This document shows, piece by piece, positions 34,318 to 43,657 of a DNA stretch of 64,000 nucleotides. Positions within the stretch are counted from its first letter, which is position 1. Every line of letters starts with the position of its first letter. Position numbers and translations under genes: made by a program. The notes under the pieces are model-generated. The model was given only the letters and a program-made list of their open reading frames with translations. It ran no database searches and was not told where the DNA came from. Source of the stretch: Amorphoplanes friuliensis DSM 7358 (GTDB lineage: Bacteria > Actinomycetota > Actinomycetes > Mycobacteriales > Micromonosporaceae); NCBI RefSeq assembly GCF_000494755.1, contig NC_022657.1, forward strand, positions 3,138,001-3,202,000, written 5' to 3'.

Positions 34318-34722
34318 TCAGATCACCGCGGCGACCCGGATCTCGATGCGCATGGCCGGGTCGCCCAGGGCGGCCACACCGAGCTCGGTCCAGATGGGGG
34401 CGCGATCGCCCATGCGCTGGGCGAACTGTTCCACCATGATCCGGTTGTGGGACTCGAAATCGGCGGCGCCGAGGACGTGGAACGAGTCCACCGAGATGAC
34501 GTCGGCCCAGGTGGCACCGGCCTGGGCCAGGGTCCGGGCAACGTTGCCGAAGGCCTGCACGATCTCCGCCTCGAGATCCGCGGGGAACTCGAAGCTGTCG
34601 CTCCACCCGCCCTGGCCGGAGATCTCGACGCGGTTGCCGACCCGCACCGCCTGGCTGTAGTGGCGGCCCGCCAGCATCGTTTCGCCGTATCCGGGCGTGA
34701 CAAAAAACTCCGGTTCGCTCAT
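34318..34722 (-). CDS. RidA/YjgF-family protein
   Basis: 134 aa. ATG at 34722 with AAGGAAGA upstream. Family blocks: YSQAVRVGNRVEISGQGGW, NVARTLAQAGATWADVISVDSFHV, and WTELGVAALGDPAMRIEIRVAAVI, where R in MRIEIRVAA is the usual substrate-carboxylate Arg. RidA proteins hydrolyse reactive enamine/imine intermediates; this divergent subgroup often occurs with oxidoreductases. Divergent from the SDR gene at 34855 with 132 bp between. Confidence 0.82.
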   Translation of the reverse strand: MSEPEFFVTPGYGETMLAGRHYSQAVRVGNRVEISGQGGWSDSFEFPADLEAEIVQAFGNVARTLAQAGATWADVISVDSFHVLGAADFESHNRIMVEQFAQRMGDRAPIWTELGVAALGDPAMRIEIRVAAVI

Positions 34723-34759
34723 GACTGATCTTCCTTCTGTCGAGCCGCCTGTCACCTCC

Positions 34760-34848
34760 ATCCGACACCGTGTTCCTGCCACAGGGTCAACCCGCCTGTG
34801 ACGGCGCTCGCAAGACTTGCCTCTGACGTCAACGGCAGGTTCTAGCGT
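34760..34848. promoter_or_regulatory. divergent ridA / SDR promoters with long spacers
   Basis: Minus strand: TTGACC (34790-34785), 19-bp spacer, TCGGAT (34765-34760), overlapped by an imperfect dyad GACACCGTG / CACAGGGTC (34764-34788). Plus strand: TTGCCT (34817-34822), 20-bp spacer, TAGCGT (34843-34848). Stretched spacers with a dyad between -35 and -10 are characteristic of MerR-controlled promoters. No merR gene lies in the window. The plus promoter implies a leaderless SDR mRNA. Confidence 0.4.
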
Positions 34849-34854
34849 CGGGGC

Positions 34855-35532
34855 ATGCAGATCTCCGGAGCAGTCGCGCTGGTCACCGGCGCCAATCGTG
34901 GACTCGGCAAGCACTTCGCCGAGCAACTTCTCTCCCGCGGCGCGAAGGTTTACGCGACCGCCCGCCGGCCCGAACTCGTCGACCTGCCCGGCGCCACGGT
35001 CCTGCGGCTCGACATCACCGACCCTGAGTCGATCACCGCCGCCGCGGCGGCCGCGCCCGACGTCACGATGCTGGTCAACAACGCCGGAATCGACACGGCG
35101 ACCGGTCTGGTCACCGGCGATCTCGACCGAATCAGGCTCGAACTCGACACGCACTTCTGGGGCACGCTGGGCATGATCCGTGCCTTTGCGCCACAACTCG
35201 CCGGTGGGGCGATCCTCAACGTGCTCTCCGCGATGTCGTGGTTCAACTACCCGGGCCATACCGCGTACGGGGTGGCCAAGGCCGCGCAGTGGAACCTGAC
35301 CAACGGCGTGCGGCTGGAACTCGCCGAGCAGAAGACGCTGGTCACCGCCCTGCACCTCGGAGCCGCCGACACCGACCTGAGCGACTACGACGGTCCGAAG
35401 GGCGACCCGGCCGTGCTGGTACGGGCCGCGCTGGACGGTCTCGAACAGGACCGCATCGAGGTGGTCGCCGACGAGTGGACCGCCCACGTCAAGGCCGCAC
35501 TGGCGGGCGACCCGGGTGACTTCTACCGGTAA
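34855..35532 (+). CDS. short-chain dehydrogenase/reductase
   Basis: 225 aa, classical SDR of short length. Cofactor loop TGANRGLGKHFAEQ (11-24), structural NNAG (LVNNAGID), and the catalytic set Ser (LNVLSAMS), Tyr and Lys in YGVAK. Arg residues after the second strand (ATARRPE) favour NADPH. ATG at 34855 appears to be the transcription start. Substrate unknown; pairing with RidA suggests a detoxification module. Confidence 0.86.
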   Translation: MQISGAVALVTGANRGLGKHFAEQLLSRGAKVYATARRPELVDLPGATVLRLDITDPESITAAAAAAPDVTMLVNNAGIDTATGLVTGDLDRIRLELDTHFWGTLGMIRAFAPQLAGGAILNVLSAMSWFNYPGHTAYGVAKAAQWNLTNGVRLELAEQKTLVTALHLGAADTDLSDYDGPKGDPAVLVRAALDGLEQDRIEVVADEWTAHVKAALAGDPGDFYR

Positions 35533-35572
35533 CGGTTGACCGTGTGGCGGGAACATGGTTTCTGCTGGAGCC

Positions 35573-36235
35573 ATGAACACTGTGGCCGAGGACCTGCTCC
35601 TGCTGCTGTTCCAGCCGGACTCCGGAACCATCGCCGGCGAGAACACGCTCTTCTACGTCCTCGGCGGGGCGGTGCTCGCCGACCTCGCGCTGGGCGAGCA
35701 CGTGCGAACGGCCCCCGGCCGGATGGGATCGGTCCAGGTGGAGGCGGTCGAGGAGCACCCGCCGGCGGACCCCGTCCTGCGGTCCGCGTGGGACTACGTC
35801 GCCGAGAAGCCCCGGAGCGTCCAGACCGTGCTCGCGGCGATCGGGCCACCCCTGCGCGCCCCGCTGCTCGACAGGCTCGTCGATCAGGGTCACCTCCGCC
35901 GTACCAGCCGCAAGGTGCTCGGGCTGGTGACCGTGCAGAAGCTGGCCGACGGTGGGACGGGACACCGGGATCGGCTGCTCGCCGACGTCCGGGCGGCGCT
36001 GGTCGACGGTGTCGAGCCGGAGCCGCGCGTCGCCGCCCTCGCGGCTCTGCTGTCGGGCAGCGGGACACTTCCGCAGTTCGACCCCGGCATCCCCTGGAGC
36101 ACGCCGGTCATCCAGCGCGCCAAGGAACTCGAGCAGGGCAACTGGGGTGCCGGCGCCGCGTCCGAGGCGGTCACCCGTACCGTCACGGCCACCATCGTCA
36201 ACAGCGTCGTCGTCGCGGCAGCGGTCCGTCCCTAA
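35573..36235 (+). CDS. GPP34 (GOLPH3/Vps74-like) phosphoprotein-domain protein
   Basis: 220 aa. ATG at 35573. Begins MNTVAEDLLLLLFQPDSGTI and carries FYVLGGAVLADLALGEHV, the GPP34 hallmark helix pair. In eukaryotes the fold binds PI4P and Golgi glycosyltransferases; the many actinobacterial copies are uncharacterised and may bind membrane lipids. Full length for the bacterial group. Its TAA overlaps the TAG of the convergent blaB-like gene by three bases. Confidence 0.85.
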   Translation: MNTVAEDLLLLLFQPDSGTIAGENTLFYVLGGAVLADLALGEHVRTAPGRMGSVQVEAVEEHPPADPVLRSAWDYVAEKPRSVQTVLAAIGPPLRAPLLDRLVDQGHLRRTSRKVLGLVTVQKLADGGTGHRDRLLADVRAALVDGVEPEPRVAALAALLSGSGTLPQFDPGIPWSTPVIQRAKELEQGNWGAGAASEAVTRTVTATIVNSVVVAAAVRP

Positions 36236-37131
36236 GCCCGCAGGTAGTCGTGGAGGGCGCGCGCCGTCTCTCCGATCACGGCCTCGGCCGCAGGCTGGAC
36301 GGCGGCCGGTACGCGGGACTCGGTCAGCGCCGCGACGGCGAACATCCCGCCGTCCTCGTGCTCGACGACCCCCACCTCGTGCCGGAAGTTGAGCAGGGTG
36401 CCGGTCTTCGACGACCAGGCCGAGGAGTCCGAGGTGAAGTCGGGGGCCAGGCGGTGCCGGACGACGTTGCCGGCCATCAGCGACCGGACCCGTGCGGCGA
36501 CCCCGGCCGGGATCCGTGCCGGTGTCCACAGGGCCTCGAGCAGGTCGGCGAAGGCGCGGGCGGTGCCGGAGTTGGCCCGGCTGACGTCCAGCTGCGGCAC
36601 CGCGTTCCCGCGTCCCGGGGTCTGCGCGCCGATGGCCAGCGAGTGCGCGAGGTGCACGTCCTCGGGCTCGAAACGCTCCGCGGGTGTCTCGGCGAGTTCG
36701 CGCAGCCGGTGCCGGACGGTGATCCCGGAGATGCCCGCCTCGCGGACGGCCCGGTGCACCTCCTCCGGGGGAACGAGGTCGAACAGCGCGTCGGCGGCGG
36801 TGTTGTCGCTGACGGCGGTGCTGAGATAGAGCAGGTCGTCCACGGCGATCCGGGCGGGATGACGGAACTTCGTCAGCCCCATCGGACCGGCGGACTCGAC
36901 CCGGCCCGGTTCGACGTCGATCATCGTGGCGCCGTCGAGGCGGCCGTCCTCGACACGGTCGAGCACGGCCACCGCCAGGGGCACCTTCACCAGTGACGCG
37001 ACCGGGTGGACGAGGTCGGGCTCGATGCCGATCTCGGCACCGCTCCTGAGGTCCCGGACGAGGAACGAGCCGGCCAGCCCGGCCGCGGTCAGTCGCCGTC
37101 GCAGGTCCCGGACGAGCCGTTCGGCACTCAT
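36232..37131 (-). CDS. blaB: BlaB-like penicilloyl-serine-fold regulatory protein
   Basis: 299 aa with no signal peptide, so cytoplasmic. The beta-lactamase/PBP motifs are intact: SLVK (46-49), SDN (108-110) and KTG (242-244). The class A omega-loop Glu (ExxLN) is not seen, so efficient hydrolysis is not expected. ATG at 37131 overlaps the LysR stop (ATGA). In Streptomyces cacaoi the gene coupled to the LysR activator of a divergent class A beta-lactamase is blaB, a serine-motif protein needed for induction rather than a beta-lactamase. The arrangement here is the same, so the same sensor role is inferred. Confidence 0.75.
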   Translation of the reverse strand: MSAERLVRDLRRRLTAAGLAGSFLVRDLRSGAEIGIEPDLVHPVASLVKVPLAVAVLDRVEDGRLDGATMIDVEPGRVESAGPMGLTKFRHPARIAVDDLLYLSTAVSDNTAADALFDLVPPEEVHRAVREAGISGITVRHRLRELAETPAERFEPEDVHLAHSLAIGAQTPGRGNAVPQLDVSRANSGTARAFADLLEALWTPARIPAGVAARVRSLMAGNVVRHRLAPDFTSDSSAWSSKTGTLLNFRHEVGVVEHEDGGMFAVAALTESRVPAAVQPAAEAVIGETARALHDYLRA

Positions 37132-38000
37132 CCTCGCGCCGCCAGACACCGGCCGACTTGCGAGGCCAGCTCGCCGCGGAGCCGGTCGGCGTCACCACCG
37201 GCCGGGGCGGCCACCTCGTAACCCCGGGCGACGGGATCTCCGGCCAGCGGACGCCAGTACAGCTCGAGCTCGTCGGCCTGGGCGGCCGTGCACAGCACCA
37301 GATCGTCGGTCCGGACCACCTCGGACACCGCGGCGGTGAGTGTCGGCGCGACCGCGATCTGAGCGGGGGCCAGGGCGGCGCGATGACCCAGACGAACCAG
37401 CGTGTCCCGGATGTGGGCGACGTCGTCCTCGGGCTGGATCCAGATCCGCCGGGACGACCGCGCGGAACGGCGTGGCCTGAGCGAGTCGATGTGCAGCACC
37501 GCCGGGCCGGTGTCGCGGGCCGAGGCTGCACCCAGGGGCGCCACCCAGGTTGCCGCGTCGGGCGGGACGGCGAGGACCGCCACGCGTACCTCGCCGGATC
37601 TGAGCAGCTCCGTGCGAGCCGTCGGCCCGGCCTGCCGGAAGTCCAGGATCGTGCTCTCCTCACGGGCGGCGGCGCCCAGCAGGGCGAGCTGCCGCACGGA
37701 ACAGGTCTCCGGCATCGCCACGGTGAGCGGCCGGAGCCTGGCCCTCGCCACGTCCTCGTCCAGCGCATCGGCCAGTTGCACCAGCCTCTTGGCCGCCGGC
37801 AGCAGGTCACGCCCGAACGTGGTCAGCACAGCACGCCGGGCGGCCCGGTCGAAGAGCCGCTCACCGAACCGCTTCTCCAGCGCCGCGACCCTCCGGCTGG
37901 CCACCGGCTGAGGCACGCCGGCGGCCGCGGCGCCGAGCGTGAAGCTGGCCCGTTCACCGACGTGCACGAACACCCGGCAGGCCCCGATCAGATCCACCAC
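37128..38000 (-). CDS. blaA: LysR-family activator of the beta-lactamase gene (BlaA-like)
   Basis: 290 aa. Two in-frame GTGs (38000, 37997) precede [19 protein letters not shown]. The winged helix ([33 protein letters not shown]) is followed by a two-lobed substrate domain. It is divergent from the class A beta-lactamase with 67 bp between, containing a T-N11-A dyad, and is coupled to the BlaB-like gene. This is the AmpR-AmpC logic as realised in the actinomycete bla systems: the LysR protein activates bla when wall fragments or drug are sensed. Confidence 0.8.
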   Translation of the reverse strand: MVDLIGACRVFVHVGERASFTLGAAAAGVPQPVASRRVAALEKRFGERLFDRAARRAVLTTFGRDLLPAAKRLVQLADALDEDVARARLRPLTVAMPETCSVRQLALLGAAAREESTILDFRQAGPTARTELLRSGEVRVAVLAVPPDAATWVAPLGAASARDTGPAVLHIDSLRPRRSARSSRRIWIQPEDDVAHIRDTLVRLGHRAALAPAQIAVAPTLTAAVSEVVRTDDLVLCTAAQADELELYWRPLAGDPVARGYEVAAPAGGDADRLRGELASQVGRCLAARG

Positions 38001-38008
38001 CCCATCGT

Positions 38009-38023
38009 ATGCACAAAGCGCAT
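38009..38023. promoter_or_regulatory. LysR-type T-N11-A box
   Basis: ATGC-ACAAAGC-GCAT: a dyad matching T-N11-A (38010 to 38022), nine bases before the LysR start. A -10-like TATGGA (38051-38056) lies on the other side, ahead of bla. It is the likely BlaA binding site. Confidence 0.5.
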
Positions 38024-38067
38024 GGATCCTGCGGTTGGTGTCTTTGACTGTATGGATCGCGGTCCGC

Positions 38068-38970
38068 ATGCTCGAAGGCATGATTCGTTCTGCCGTCGCT
38101 GCTCTCGCGCTAGTCCTGCTGACCGGATGTGGTGTCCGGGCGGTGGAAACACCCGCACCGCCGAGCGTCGTGTCCGTGTCGCCGTCGGCCACCGGCACCC
38201 GCCAGTTCCGTGACCTCGAACGCCGGTTCGACGCGCGTCTGGGTGTCCACGCGGTCGACACGGGAACCGGGCGCACGGTCGGCCATCGCGCGGACGAGCC
38301 CTTCGCCCACGCGTCGACCTTCAAGGCGCTGCTGGCCGCCGTGCTGCTGCGCCGCCTGCCCGACGCCGGCCTGCGACAGCTCGTCCGCTACACCGAAGCG
38401 GACCTGCTGGAATGGGCGCCCGTCACCTCGAAGCACGTGGCCACCGGGATGACGGTCGAGGCGCTGCTCGCCGCGGCCGTGCAGTACAGCGACAACACCG
38501 CCGCCAACCTCCTGCTGGACAAGGTCGACGGCCCGAAGGGTCTGGAGCGTGAGCTGCGCCGGATCGGTGACACCACCACCGACGTCAGCCGCACCGAACC
38601 GTCCCTCAACGAGGCCACTCCGGGCGACCGGCGGGACACGAGCACACCCCGGGCGCTCGGCACCGACCTGCGCGAGTTTGTCCTCGGTGACACCTTGCCC
38701 GGGCCCCGGCGGCAGAAGCTGACGGACCTGCTGCTCGGTAACACGACCGGTGACACCTGCATCCGGGCCGGCGTGCCCGCCGGCTGGAAGGTCGGTGACA
38801 AGACCGGTAGCGCCGAGTACGGCACCCGCAACGACATCGCGGTCGTCTGGCCACCCACCGGCAGCCCCCTGGTCATCGCTGTCCAGTCGGACCGCGGGGT
38901 GCCGGACGCCACCACCGACGATGCCCTGATCGCCGAGGCGACGAGGGTCGCCGTCGCCGCACTGTCCTGA
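38068..38970 (+). CDS. bla: class A beta-lactamase (lipoprotein)
   Basis: 300 aa from ATG 38068; an ATG at 38080 is the alternative. Signal peptide ending in lipobox LLTGC, so probably membrane-anchored outside. All class A elements are present: STFK (Ser83, Lys86), SDN (141-143), the omega-loop EPSLN (Glu177, Asn181) followed by EATPGD, and KTG (245-247) in [13 protein letters not shown]. It acylates and hydrolyses beta-lactams. Expression should depend on the divergent BlaA-like activator and the BlaB-like protein. Confidence 0.93.
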   Translation: MLEGMIRSAVAALALVLLTGCGVRAVETPAPPSVVSVSPSATGTRQFRDLERRFDARLGVHAVDTGTGRTVGHRADEPFAHASTFKALLAAVLLRRLPDAGLRQLVRYTEADLLEWAPVTSKHVATGMTVEALLAAAVQYSDNTAANLLLDKVDGPKGLERELRRIGDTTTDVSRTEPSLNEATPGDRRDTSTPRALGTDLREFVLGDTLPGPRRQKLTDLLLGNTTGDTCIRAGVPAGWKVGDKTGSAEYGTRNDIAVVWPPTGSPLVIAVQSDRGVPDATTDDALIAEATRVAVAALS

Positions 38971-38982
38971 GGTGACACGCAC

Positions 38983-39603
38983 CTACCGGGGACGTACGGC
39001 GTACGTCAGGTGGGTGACGCGCGGCGAGGACTCCGAGCGGATCTGCTCCAGGGCGACCCTGGACGCGTCTACGCCGTCGAACAGGCGGATGCCGGAGCCG
39101 AACAGCATGGGCGACACGGCGATCGAGAACTCGTCGACCAGTCCGGCGTTCACGTACTGGAGGATCGTCGTGCCGCCACCCGCGATGCGGACGTCGCGGT
39201 CGCCGGCGGCCTCGCGGGCCCGGTCGAGAGCAGCCTCGATGCCGTCGGTGACGAAGTGGAACGTGGTCCCGCCGGCCCGCTCCCACGGGTCACGCTTCTC
39301 GTGGGTGACGACGAAGACCGGCGTGTGGAACGGGGCGTCCTCCGGCCAGGCCTGCTCACCGGCGTCGAACATGCGCTTGCCCATGACGCTCACGCCGGTG
39401 CGCTCGAAGGTCTGCCGCAGGATGTCGTTGTCGAGGCCCTCCTCGCCGCCCTCGCCGAAGTGCAGGTTCTCCCGGAAGAACCGCTGCGGGAAGACCCACG
39501 CCTGCAGCTCCCGCCACTGCGGGCCCATCAGCTCGTCCGGAGACCCGGGCGCGACGAACCCGTCCAGCGACATCGTCACGCTGAAGAACACCCGGCCGGC
39601 CAT
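38983..39603 (-). CDS. dihydrofolate reductase-fold (RibD C-terminal-like) protein
   Basis: 206 aa. Begins GRVFFSVTMSLDGFVAPG as in the DHFR/RibD_C family, with a MGKRMFDAGEQAW segment, RIAGGGTTILQYVNAGLVDEF and a closing SPMLFGSGIRLF. Those are the NADPH-binding and strand motifs of the group. Actual DHFR activity is not implied; most such proteins are unassigned reductases. Last gene of the ArsR operon: its ATG shares one base with the upstream TGA. Confidence 0.82.
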   Translation of the reverse strand: MAGRVFFSVTMSLDGFVAPGSPDELMGPQWRELQAWVFPQRFFRENLHFGEGGEEGLDNDILRQTFERTGVSVMGKRMFDAGEQAWPEDAPFHTPVFVVTHEKRDPWERAGGTTFHFVTDGIEAALDRAREAAGDRDVRIAGGGTTILQYVNAGLVDEFSIAVSPMLFGSGIRLFDGVDASRVALEQIRSESSPRVTHLTYAVRPR

Positions 39604-40082
39604 CAGTTCTGCGCTCCCGCGCCGGTGAGCCCGGTGACGTAGGCCGCCAGGTTGTTCAGGGTCTGCCGGCCGCCCTCGATCGCGTGGTACTTCTCGACCG
39701 CGGTGTCGCGCAGTTCCTTGGTGGGGAACACGGTGCGCATCATGAGCCGGGTCGCCGTACCGTCGGCCTCGAAGGTCAGGACCGACTCGAAGGCGTTCGG
39801 GTCGTCGCGGGACTCACCGTGCAGCAGCGCGATCCGCTCCGGTGCGGTGATCTCGGTCCAGGTGATCCACTCGGGGTAGTCCGTGCCGTCCGGTCCGTGC
39901 ATCACGAAGTCCCACTCGCCGCCGTGACGGAACTCGAACGACCGCGTGGTGGTGGTGAACCCCTCCGGCCCCCACCATTGCGACAGGTGCCGCACCTCGG
40001 TGAAGGCCTCGAACACCAGCTCCCGGGGTGCGTCGATGACCCGGGAGACCACGATCTCGCGGTCCTGCTCTGTCTCCGCCAT
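39603..40082 (-). CDS. SRPBCC (AHSA1-type) domain protein
   Basis: 159 aa. Typical START-like sequence: IVVSRVIDAPRELVFEAFTEVRHLSQWWGPEGFTTT, then GGEWDFVMHGPDGTDYPEWITWTEI and VLTFEADGTATRLMMRTVF. The fold makes a deep hydrophobic pocket for ligands. Homologues are nearly always found behind an ArsR gene, as here (3 bp gap), and their ligand is unknown. ATG at 40082. Confidence 0.85.
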   Translation of the reverse strand: MAETEQDREIVVSRVIDAPRELVFEAFTEVRHLSQWWGPEGFTTTTRSFEFRHGGEWDFVMHGPDGTDYPEWITWTEITAPERIALLHGESRDDPNAFESVLTFEADGTATRLMMRTVFPTKELRDTAVEKYHAIEGGRQTLNNLAAYVTGLTGAGAQN

Positions 40083-40085
40083 GCG

Positions 40086-40427
40086 TCATTCCTCCATGCG
40101 TGTCTGCTTGAGGTCCTGCACGTAGCTGTCCAGCCGGTCGAAGCTCCCGGTCCAGAACTCCTCGAACCCGCCGACCCACTCGTGGATCGGCCGCAGCCCG
40201 CGGGCGTCCAGGCCGTAGAGGCGCTGCCGCCCCGCACCGCGGACCCGCACCAGGCCCACCTCTCGGAGCACCCGCAGGTGCTTCGAAGCGCCCGGCAGGC
40301 TCATGCCCAGCTGCTGGGCCAGGTCGGTCACCGGGCGATCGCCCGCCCGCAGCAGCGTCAGGATGTCCCGGCGCTGAGGTTCGGCGATCGCGTTGAACGC
40401 GTCCGACGTCGTTGCTGCTCGTGCCAT
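40086..40427 (-). CDS. ArsR-family regulator
   Basis: 113 aa. Winged helix AIAEPQRRDILTLLRAGDRPVTDLAQQLGMSLPGASKHLRVLREVGLVRVRGAGRQRLYGLD. There are no metal-binding Cys in the recognition helix, so it is not an As/Cd sensor; it belongs to the SRPBCC-associated group. ATG 40427 is chosen over 40439 because the promoter puts the first transcribed base at about 40428 (leaderless). First gene of the three-gene operon, probably autorepressed through the 18-bp palindrome in its promoter. Confidence 0.86.
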   Translation of the reverse strand: MARAATTSDAFNAIAEPQRRDILTLLRAGDRPVTDLAQQLGMSLPGASKHLRVLREVGLVRVRGAGRQRLYGLDARGLRPIHEWVGGFEEFWTGSFDRLDSYVQDLKQTRMEE

Positions 40428-40434
40428 GACCACC

Positions 40435-40464
40435 ACCATATTTTCCCATATGGGAAAACGTCAA
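40435..40464 (-). promoter_or_regulatory. ArsR operon promoter with 18-bp palindromic spacer
   Basis: Minus strand -35 TTGACG (40464-40459) and -10 TATGGT (40440-40435). The 18 bp between them (40441-40458) are exactly the perfect palindrome TTTTCCCATATGGGAAAA. An ArsR dimer here would block polymerase directly. Confidence 0.75.
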
Positions 40465-40479
40465 GCCGGTGGGCACACG

Positions 40480-40512
40480 CAGGAGGGGCCGGGATCATCC
40501 CGGCCCCTCCTG
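40480..40512 (-). terminator. terminator of the xylanase gene
   Basis: A perfect 15-bp stem, CAGGAGGGGCCGGGA (40480-40494) with TCCCGGCCCCTCCTG (40498-40512), closed by a 3-nt loop, 17 bp beyond the xylanase stop. It also insulates the divergent ArsR operon. Confidence 0.85.
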
Positions 40513-40529
40513 TCGGAACGTCGTGCGGG

Positions 40530-41588
<1,059 letters not shown>

Positions 41589-41617
41589 TCAAAAGCGCGA
41601 CACCGCCGGAGTCGAGC

Positions 41618-41647
41618 GCACGGTGACCCGGTGGACGGTCACCGTGC
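41618..41647 (-). other. hairpin in the xylanase 5' leader
   Basis: GCACGGTGACC (41618-41628) and GGTCACCGTGC (41637-41647): a perfect 11-bp stem with an 8-nt loop, about 60-90 nt before the xylanase start and after its predicted transcription start. It could stabilise the mRNA or be a regulator site. Confidence 0.6.
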
Positions 41648-41690
41648 TGGTGCGACGTATCGCGCGACGTTGACGCCTGTCGATGGAAAA

Positions 41691-41742
41691 GTATTGGCGC
41701 GGCCCGGAAGGCTTGTCAATATGTTCCGGTAATCTTCCGGAA
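41691..41742 (-). promoter_or_regulatory. xylanase promoter and upstream inverted repeat
   Basis: Minus strand: consensus -35 TTGACA (41719-41714), 17-bp spacer, -10 CAATAC (41696-41691). Just upstream lies TTCCGG-TAATCTT-CCGGAA (41724-41742), a perfect 6-7-6 inverted repeat in activator position. Transcription would start near 41684, giving a leader of about 125 nt. Confidence 0.7.
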
Positions 41743-41839
41743 ACCCTGTGAACCCGCCAGGTGGTGCTGATCTCAGCTTGTTGCCGCTCTCCAGCACCTT
41801 CATCGTTCGCTCGCGCCGGTCGTCGGCGGTGATGAACAG

Positions 41840-41852
41840 CCGAAAGTTTCGG
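41840..41852. promoter_or_regulatory. CGAAA-type palindrome of xylanase promoters
   Basis: CCGAAAGTTTCGG, a 6-1-6 palindrome. Inverted CGAAA pentamers are known upstream of Streptomyces xylanase genes, where they mediate negative control. Its position between the two divergent hemicellulase genes fits that role. Confidence 0.55.
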
Positions 41853-41928
41853 TAGCTCAGAAACATCTGCGAAAAGACGGGAAAAGCTGTTACGCCGGCC
41901 TTTCAAAGGGAGTCGACATCGATTCTTG

Positions 41929-41957
41929 TTGAGCCGGCGGAAACCTTCTGGCAACAT
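41929..41957 (+). promoter_or_regulatory. candidate GH62 promoter
   Basis: TTGAGC (41929-41934), 17-bp spacer, CAACAT (41952-41957). Modest match; leader of about 87 nt. Confidence 0.3.
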
Positions 41958-42001
41958 TGCGATCCTTGAATGCCTGTCCCTGGACCGCTTTCAACGGTGA
42001 G

Positions 42002-42017
42002 TTGTTAACGCTCACAA
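42002..42017. promoter_or_regulatory. LacI/GalR-like operator before GH62
   Basis: TTGTTAACGCTCACAA: the two halves match as an inverted repeat at six of eight positions around a central CG, the layout of LacI-family sugar repressor sites. It lies downstream of the candidate transcription start, where it would act as a roadblock. Confidence 0.4.
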
Positions 42018-42050
42018 TCCCATTCCATCCTTTTCCCCCGGAGGACCCAC

Positions 42051-43541
42051 GTGACAACATCTCCCCAGAGGCGCCGCCGATGGCTGGCGGCTGCAACCAC
42101 AGCGCTGGCGACGCTGTCCGTCGGACTGATCGCGGTCGTGAACGCCCCCGCGGCCTCGGCGGCGACCATCGACACCAGCGCGTCGTACGTCCTGGTCAAC
42201 CGCAACAGCGGTAAGGCGCTCGACGTGTACAACCTGGCGACGACCGACGGCGCGCGGATCACCCAGTGGTCGCGTAACGACGGCGTTCAGCAGCAGTGGC
42301 AGTTCGTCGATTCCGGTGGCGGCTACTACCGCCTGAAATCCCGTCTGTCCGGCAAGGTGCTGGACGTCTACAACCTGTCCACCGCCGACGGTGGCGCCAT
42401 CGTCCAGTGGACCGACAACAACACCACCAACCAGCAGTTCAGCATCCAGGACATCGACGGGTACATCCAGCTGATCAACCGCAACAGCGGCAAGGCCGTC
42501 GAGGTGCAGGGCGCATCCACCGCCGACGGCGGCAACGTCGTCCAGTACAGCGACTGGAACGGCACCAACCAGCAGTGGCAGCTCGTGCGTGTCGGCGGCT
42601 CCAACCCGACCACACCGCCACCGAGCGGCTCATGCACGCTTCCGTCGTCGTACCGGTGGAGCTCGACGGGACCGCTGGCCAACCCGAGGTCGGGCTGGGT
42701 GTCACTGAAGGACTTCACCGTCGCGCCGTACAACGGCAAGCAGCTCGTCTACGCCACCACCCACGACAACGGTTCGACGTGGGGCTCGATGAACTTCAGC
42801 CTCATCACGAACTGGTCGGACCTGGCCTCGGCCAGCCAGAACGCCATGAACTCGGCCACGGTGGCGCCGTCGCTGTTCTACTTCGCGCCGCGCAGCATCT
42901 GGGTCCTGACCTACCAGTGGGGCCCGACGGCATTCTCCTACCGCACCAGCAGTGACCCGACGAACCCCAATGGCTGGTCAGCTGCCCAACCTCTGTTCAC
43001 CGGCTCGATCACCGGGTCCGGGACCGGGCCGATCGACCAGACGATCATCGGTGACAGCCAGAACATGTACCTGTTCTTCGCCGGTGACAACGGCAAGATC
43101 TACCGGGCCAGCATGCCCATCGGGAACTTCCCCGGCAACTTCGGCTCGAGCTACACCACGATCATGAGTGACACCACCAACAACCTGTTCGAAGCACCCC
43201 AGGTCTACAAGGTCGCCGGTCAGAACCAGTACCTGATGATCGTCGAGGCGATCGGCAGTCAGGGACGGTACTTCCGGTCGTTCACCGCGACCAGTCTCAA
43301 CGGTTCGTGGACACCGCAGGCGGCGACCGAGAGCAACCCGTTCGCGGGTAAGGCCAACAGTGGTGCGACGTGGACCAACGACATCAGCCACGGCGAACTG
43401 CTGCGTACCAGCGCGGACCAGACCATGACCGTCGATCCGTGCAACCTGCAACTGCTCTACCAAGGCCGTAACCCCAACTCCAACGGCGTCGACTACGGCC
43501 TGCTGCCGTACCGGCCCGGACTGCTCACCCGCCAGCGCTGA
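42051..43541 (+). CDS. GH62 alpha-L-arabinofuranosidase with N-terminal CBM13
   Basis: 496 aa. GTG at 42051 with GGAGGA. Signal peptide to about residue 38 (APAASA). Residues 45-175 are a ricin-type CBM13 with three QxW-like repeats (QQQWQF, NQQFSI, NQQWQL). After a Thr/Pro linker, a five-bladed beta-propeller GH62 domain fills 190-496; visible landmarks are the base Asp in [19 protein letters not shown], the acid Glu in [12 protein letters not shown], and [12 protein letters not shown]. It removes arabinose side chains from arabinoxylan, which helps the neighbouring xylanase. Strong hairpin after the stop. Confidence 0.94.
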   Translation: MTTSPQRRRRWLAAATTALATLSVGLIAVVNAPAASAATIDTSASYVLVNRNSGKALDVYNLATTDGARITQWSRNDGVQQQWQFVDSGGGYYRLKSRLSGKVLDVYNLSTADGGAIVQWTDNNTTNQQFSIQDIDGYIQLINRNSGKAVEVQGASTADGGNVVQYSDWNGTNQQWQLVRVGGSNPTTPPPSGSCTLPSSYRWSSTGPLANPRSGWVSLKDFTVAPYNGKQLVYATTHDNGSTWGSMNFSLITNWSDLASASQNAMNSATVAPSLFYFAPRSIWVLTYQWGPTAFSYRTSSDPTNPNGWSAAQPLFTGSITGSGTGPIDQTIIGDSQNMYLFFAGDNGKIYRASMPIGNFPGNFGSSYTTIMSDTTNNLFEAPQVYKVAGQNQYLMIVEAIGSQGRYFRSFTATSLNGSWTPQAATESNPFAGKANSGATWTNDISHGELLRTSADQTMTVDPCNLQLLYQGRNPNSNGVDYGLLPYRPGLLTRQR

Positions 43542-43549
43542 CGCACCAT

Positions 43550-43586
43550 CCCGGGCGGGCCCGGCACAGAGCCGGGCCTGCCCGGG
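43550..43586 (+). terminator. strong hairpin after GH62
   Basis: 16-bp stem CCCGGGCGGGCCCGGC (43550-43565) with GCCGGGCCTGCCCGGG (43571-43586), one G-U pair, loop ACAGA. It lies 8 bp past the stop; may be only partly terminating if the ABC genes downstream share the promoter. Confidence 0.8.
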
Positions 43587-43657
43587 CCAGTTCGCGGCCC
43601 GGGCCACGGGCCGCCGGCCTCCGTGTGCCGGTGACGGCGCCGAAAGGGGAGTTGACC

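Noticed and set aside
35489..37810. Long minus-strand frame across GPP34, blaB and blaA
   Set aside because: Low-complexity Arg/Pro translation spanning three well-supported genes in other frames.
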